A stretch of 64,000 nt of DNA from Hymenobacter ginkgonis (lineage in GTDB: Bacteria; Bacteroidota; Bacteroidia; Cytophagales; Hymenobacteraceae). The stretch covers positions 124,001 to 188,000 of the forward strand of contig NZ_WQKZ01000003.1 in the NCBI RefSeq assembly GCF_009755225.1, read 5' to 3'. Both the position numbers and the translations under genes were made by a program. The number at the start of each line of letters is the position of its first letter. Position 1 is the first letter of the stretch. Shown piece after piece: positions 62,118-64,000 of this stretch. The notes under the pieces were generated by a model that was not told where the DNA came from, ran no database searches, and was given only the letters and a program-made list of their open reading frames with translations.

Positions 62118-63017
62118 ATGAAAAAAACGCTTACTTTATTCGCGCTGGCTTGTGCTAGCGCCGCCTGCCAGCCCCAGGCCACCCAAACCACTGCCACCGC
62201 GGCGGCTGGCGTGCCCGTTGCCACCGCCCAGCCAGCTAGCCCCGCCAAAAATGTGCAGCCATTGCCGGCGCTATTTTCGGCCGCCGATACGCTGACGCTA
62301 CCCATGCGCGACTTGTTGCACACCAACGACTTATCGCACCTCTGGCAGAACTTTGGCCATTACCGCGATGGCAATGCCGAATGCGTTGAAGGGTTTTTTG
62401 GCCCCGACCACTACCACTTTGCGATGGTATTCACCCAAGTGACCCGCGATGCAACTGACCCGGCCGTGTACCACGTGGTTGGGAAAAGTCGCTACCGCAA
62501 AAATATCCGCCCCTTCACTGGCACGCTCACCGTGCGGCAGGTAGCCGACTTATCGTATCCTGGCTTTTTGCAGGCGCTGGCCAACCAGCAGGAGAAGGCG
62601 GCTGACTCGCTCGCCGGCCGTACCTACACGGCTCGCGCCCAGCTACAGCTGCAAGAAGAGCAGCAGGAAAATAGCGGCCTCTTCGAGGGAGAAGTGTTGC
62701 TGGATTTTTACGCGGTGCCCAACCAAAGGTCGGGCTTCGTCTATGTGTTTGCTTTTGAAGGCATGGACGAAAAGCTGCCCACGCGCGGCGCTGGACTGCT
62801 GCTGCGCGGCAACCGGCGAAATGTGTCAACCGGACAGGTCAAGTCCTTTATCGTGGCGCCCGATGTGGCAGCAGTAGCGCCCTACGTATTTAAGGACTTT
62901 ATGCTTGATGAACGCATGGGCGAGATTAATCCTAAATATGCCAAGCTGGGCTGGAATGAGTTTTGGACGAATGACGAATGGTGGGCCGACTCGCCCAAAC
63001 CTAGCCTGAACCTGTAG
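62118..63017 (+). CDS. Hypothetical lipoprotein
   Basis: 299 residues from the ATG at 62118. Lipoprotein signal MKKTLTLFALACASAAC (Cys 17), then a Thr/Ala/Pro linker. The body (FGPDHYHFAMVFTQVTRD, VVGKSRYRKNIRPFTGTLTV, GFVYVFAFEGMDEKLPTRGAGLLLRGNRRN) has beta-sandwich character. The end (NEFWTNDEWWADSPKPSLNL) is Trp-rich. I recognise no domain. A truncated copy lies just upstream, which shows this gene has been tandemly duplicated. A terminator follows. Confidence 0.7.
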   Translation: MKKTLTLFALACASAACQPQATQTTATAAAGVPVATAQPASPAKNVQPLPALFSAADTLTLPMRDLLHTNDLSHLWQNFGHYRDGNAECVEGFFGPDHYHFAMVFTQVTRDATDPAVYHVVGKSRYRKNIRPFTGTLTVRQVADLSYPGFLQALANQQEKAADSLAGRTYTARAQLQLQEEQQENSGLFEGEVLLDFYAVPNQRSGFVYVFAFEGMDEKLPTRGAGLLLRGNRRNVSTGQVKSFIVAPDVAAVAPYVFKDFMLDERMGEINPKYAKLGWNEFWTNDEWWADSPKPSLNL

Positions 63018-63026
63018 CCTCAAAAC

Positions 63027-63081
63027 AGCCCACCGCAAAAACAGCCGCCCCGAGCAGAGGCGGCTGTTTTTGCGGTGGGCT
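63027..63081 (+). terminator. 23-bp perfect hairpin terminator
   Basis: Arms 63027-63049 and 63059-63081 with a 9-nt loop; A5 in the left arm and T5 in the right arm. It ends the lipoprotein transcript before the XRE-S24 gene. Confidence 0.85.
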
Positions 63082-63227
63082 AATCAAAAAAATATTTCTG
63101 CCAACAATTCCCACCCCATTAGCGTTGGCAAGTCTAATGGAATTAGTAACTTGCGTGCTGTGTTGCTGGTTTTGTGCGTCGCGTGCCCACCGCGCTGGGT
63201 TTTTCCCTCCCTTGCATCTCTACTGTT

Positions 63228-64000
63228 ATGATTAATACTAACCTCAAGTTCTGGCGCCGCGAGCTAGGCCTGACGCAGGCTCAACTAGCTGATAAACTAA
63301 GCATTAAGCGCTCGCTGGTGGGCGCCTACGAAGAAGGCCGTGCCGAGCCCCGCTTGGCCACCCTCGTGAACATGGCCCGGCTATTCAATATTCCACTTGA
63401 CTCGCTGGCTACCACCGACTTTACGAAGCGCAAGAACGCCAAAACGGCGGCTGCCCTGCGCGAAGCCGGTCCCCTCACCGATACCCTACCCGAGGACAAG
63501 CCCATGCGGGTGCTGGCCTTCACCGTGGGCCTGGATGAAAAAGAAAATATTGAGTTAGTGCCGCTCAAAGCCGCCGCCGGCTACCTAAATGGCTACGCCG
63601 ACCGCGAATTTATTGAGGAGCTACCCCGCTTCCGGTTGCCGATGCTGGCTAGCACGGGCACTTACCGCGCCTTCGAAATCGCGGGCGATTCGATGCTACC
63701 CCTCGCCAGCGGCACCACCATCGTAGGCCGTTACGTCGATGATTGGGCGGCTATCAAGGATGGCACGCCGTGCATTGTGGTTAGCCAAAAAGATGGTATT
63801 GTATTTAAGCGCGTATATAATAAACTGAAGCAAAGCTCGATGTTTGCCTTGCAGTCGGACAACCCGCTGTACTCGCCCTACGATGTGCGGGCCGAGGATG
63901 TGCTCGAGATTTGGGAAGCTAAGAGCTACATCAGCAGCGCGTTCCCCATCGGTGGCGTGTCGCTGGAGCACTTGGCCAGCATGGTACTCGATTTGACGCA
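63228..64000 (+). CDS. XRE-family regulator with LexA/S24-type C-terminal domain (3' end beyond window)
   Basis: 257 residues visible from the ATG at 63228. An N-terminal helix-turn-helix (LKFWRRELGLTQAQLADKLSIKRSLVGAYEEGRAEPRLATLVNMARLF) is followed by a linker and an S24-like domain with FEIAGDSMLPLASGTTIVGRYV (catalytic-type Ser) and DGIVFKRVYNKLKQSS (the Lys of the Ser/Lys dyad). The dyad seems intact, but the Ala-Gly self-cleavage site typical of LexA is not evident in the linker, where AAALREAG is a candidate. Such proteins control stress or phage genes; the chromosomal context here shows no prophage. Confidence 0.85.
   Translation, partial: MINTNLKFWRRELGLTQAQLADKLSIKRSLVGAYEEGRAEPRLATLVNMARLFNIPLDSLATTDFTKRKNAKTAAALREAGPLTDTLPEDKPMRVLAFTVGLDEKENIELVPLKAAAGYLNGYADREFIEELPRFRLPMLASTGTYRAFEIAGDSMLPLASGTTIVGRYVDDWAAIKDGTPCIVVSQKDGIVFKRVYNKLKQSSMFALQSDNPLYSPYDVRAEDVLEIWEAKSYISSAFPIGGVSLEHLASMVLDLT

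Overview
The window looks like chromosomal DNA of a GC-rich member of the Bacteroidota, most likely Hymenobacter or a close relative in the Cytophagales. The evidence is: type IX secretion sorting domains (type A and the CHU_C/type B kind) on three large surface proteins; promoters of the Bacteroidota form TTG-N20-TAnnTTTG; almost no Shine-Dalgarno sites; LPS genes of a Gram-negative (hldE-type kinase, kdsB); an ISC cluster; and a Tpt1/KptA enzyme. I see no rRNA, CRISPR array, insertion sequence or prophage. One tRNA (Lys, anticodon TTT) is present.

Layout. 1-9.5 kb: two tandem SGNH hydrolases (the first cut by the window edge), then a 1401-residue CHU_C surface protein and a 756-residue GEVED/PKD type-A-sorted protein, all on the minus strand. 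9.9-12.5 kb: a short-chain dehydrogenase and an OprO/P-like porin. 12.5-13.5 kb: an SH3-like membrane protein divergent from tRNA-Lys. 13.8-18.6 kb: a gene-poor stretch of small proteins around a BLUF blue-light receptor and a PAS histidine kinase. 18.7-22.3 kb: hemE, a maa-like acetyltransferase, a heptose-phosphate kinase, a structured-RNA candidate and RidA. 22.4-26.5 kb: YbbP-YbbA ABC exporter divergent from a TesA-like lipoprotein esterase, the order known from E. coli. 26.5-31.4 kb: GNAT, murI and a type-A-sorted surface protein. 31.5-33.8 kb: iscS-iscU-iscA.

34-43.5 kb is housekeeping: methylmalonyl-CoA epimerase, an alpha/beta hydrolase, tsaC-type enzyme, CCA-adding enzyme, kdsB, a LysM protein, a TIGR02757 protein and mutS2. 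43.7-46.7 kb: a DACNV sensor protein and a small arsenic-type cluster (arsR, DUF6428, GNAT). 46.9-54.8 kb: YiaA, membrane and secreted proteins, murB head-to-head with kptA, and periplasmic trehalase convergent with a FucP-like sugar importer. 54.8-64 kb: a DUF1579 protein, an RlmL-like methyltransferase, a lipoprotein esterase, recQ, a DUF2306 protein, a decayed and an intact copy of an unknown lipoprotein, and an XRE-S24 regulator cut by the window end.

Three signals are not explained by ordinary annotation. A GGGGGTAGGG-type oligomer is scattered through genes and spacers on both strands. A family of very long perfect hairpins shares an exact 11-nt loop (GAGCnnnnCGA) but has unrelated outer stems. 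A small module sits at the N-terminus of the BLUF protein and recurs as two nearby free-standing small proteins.
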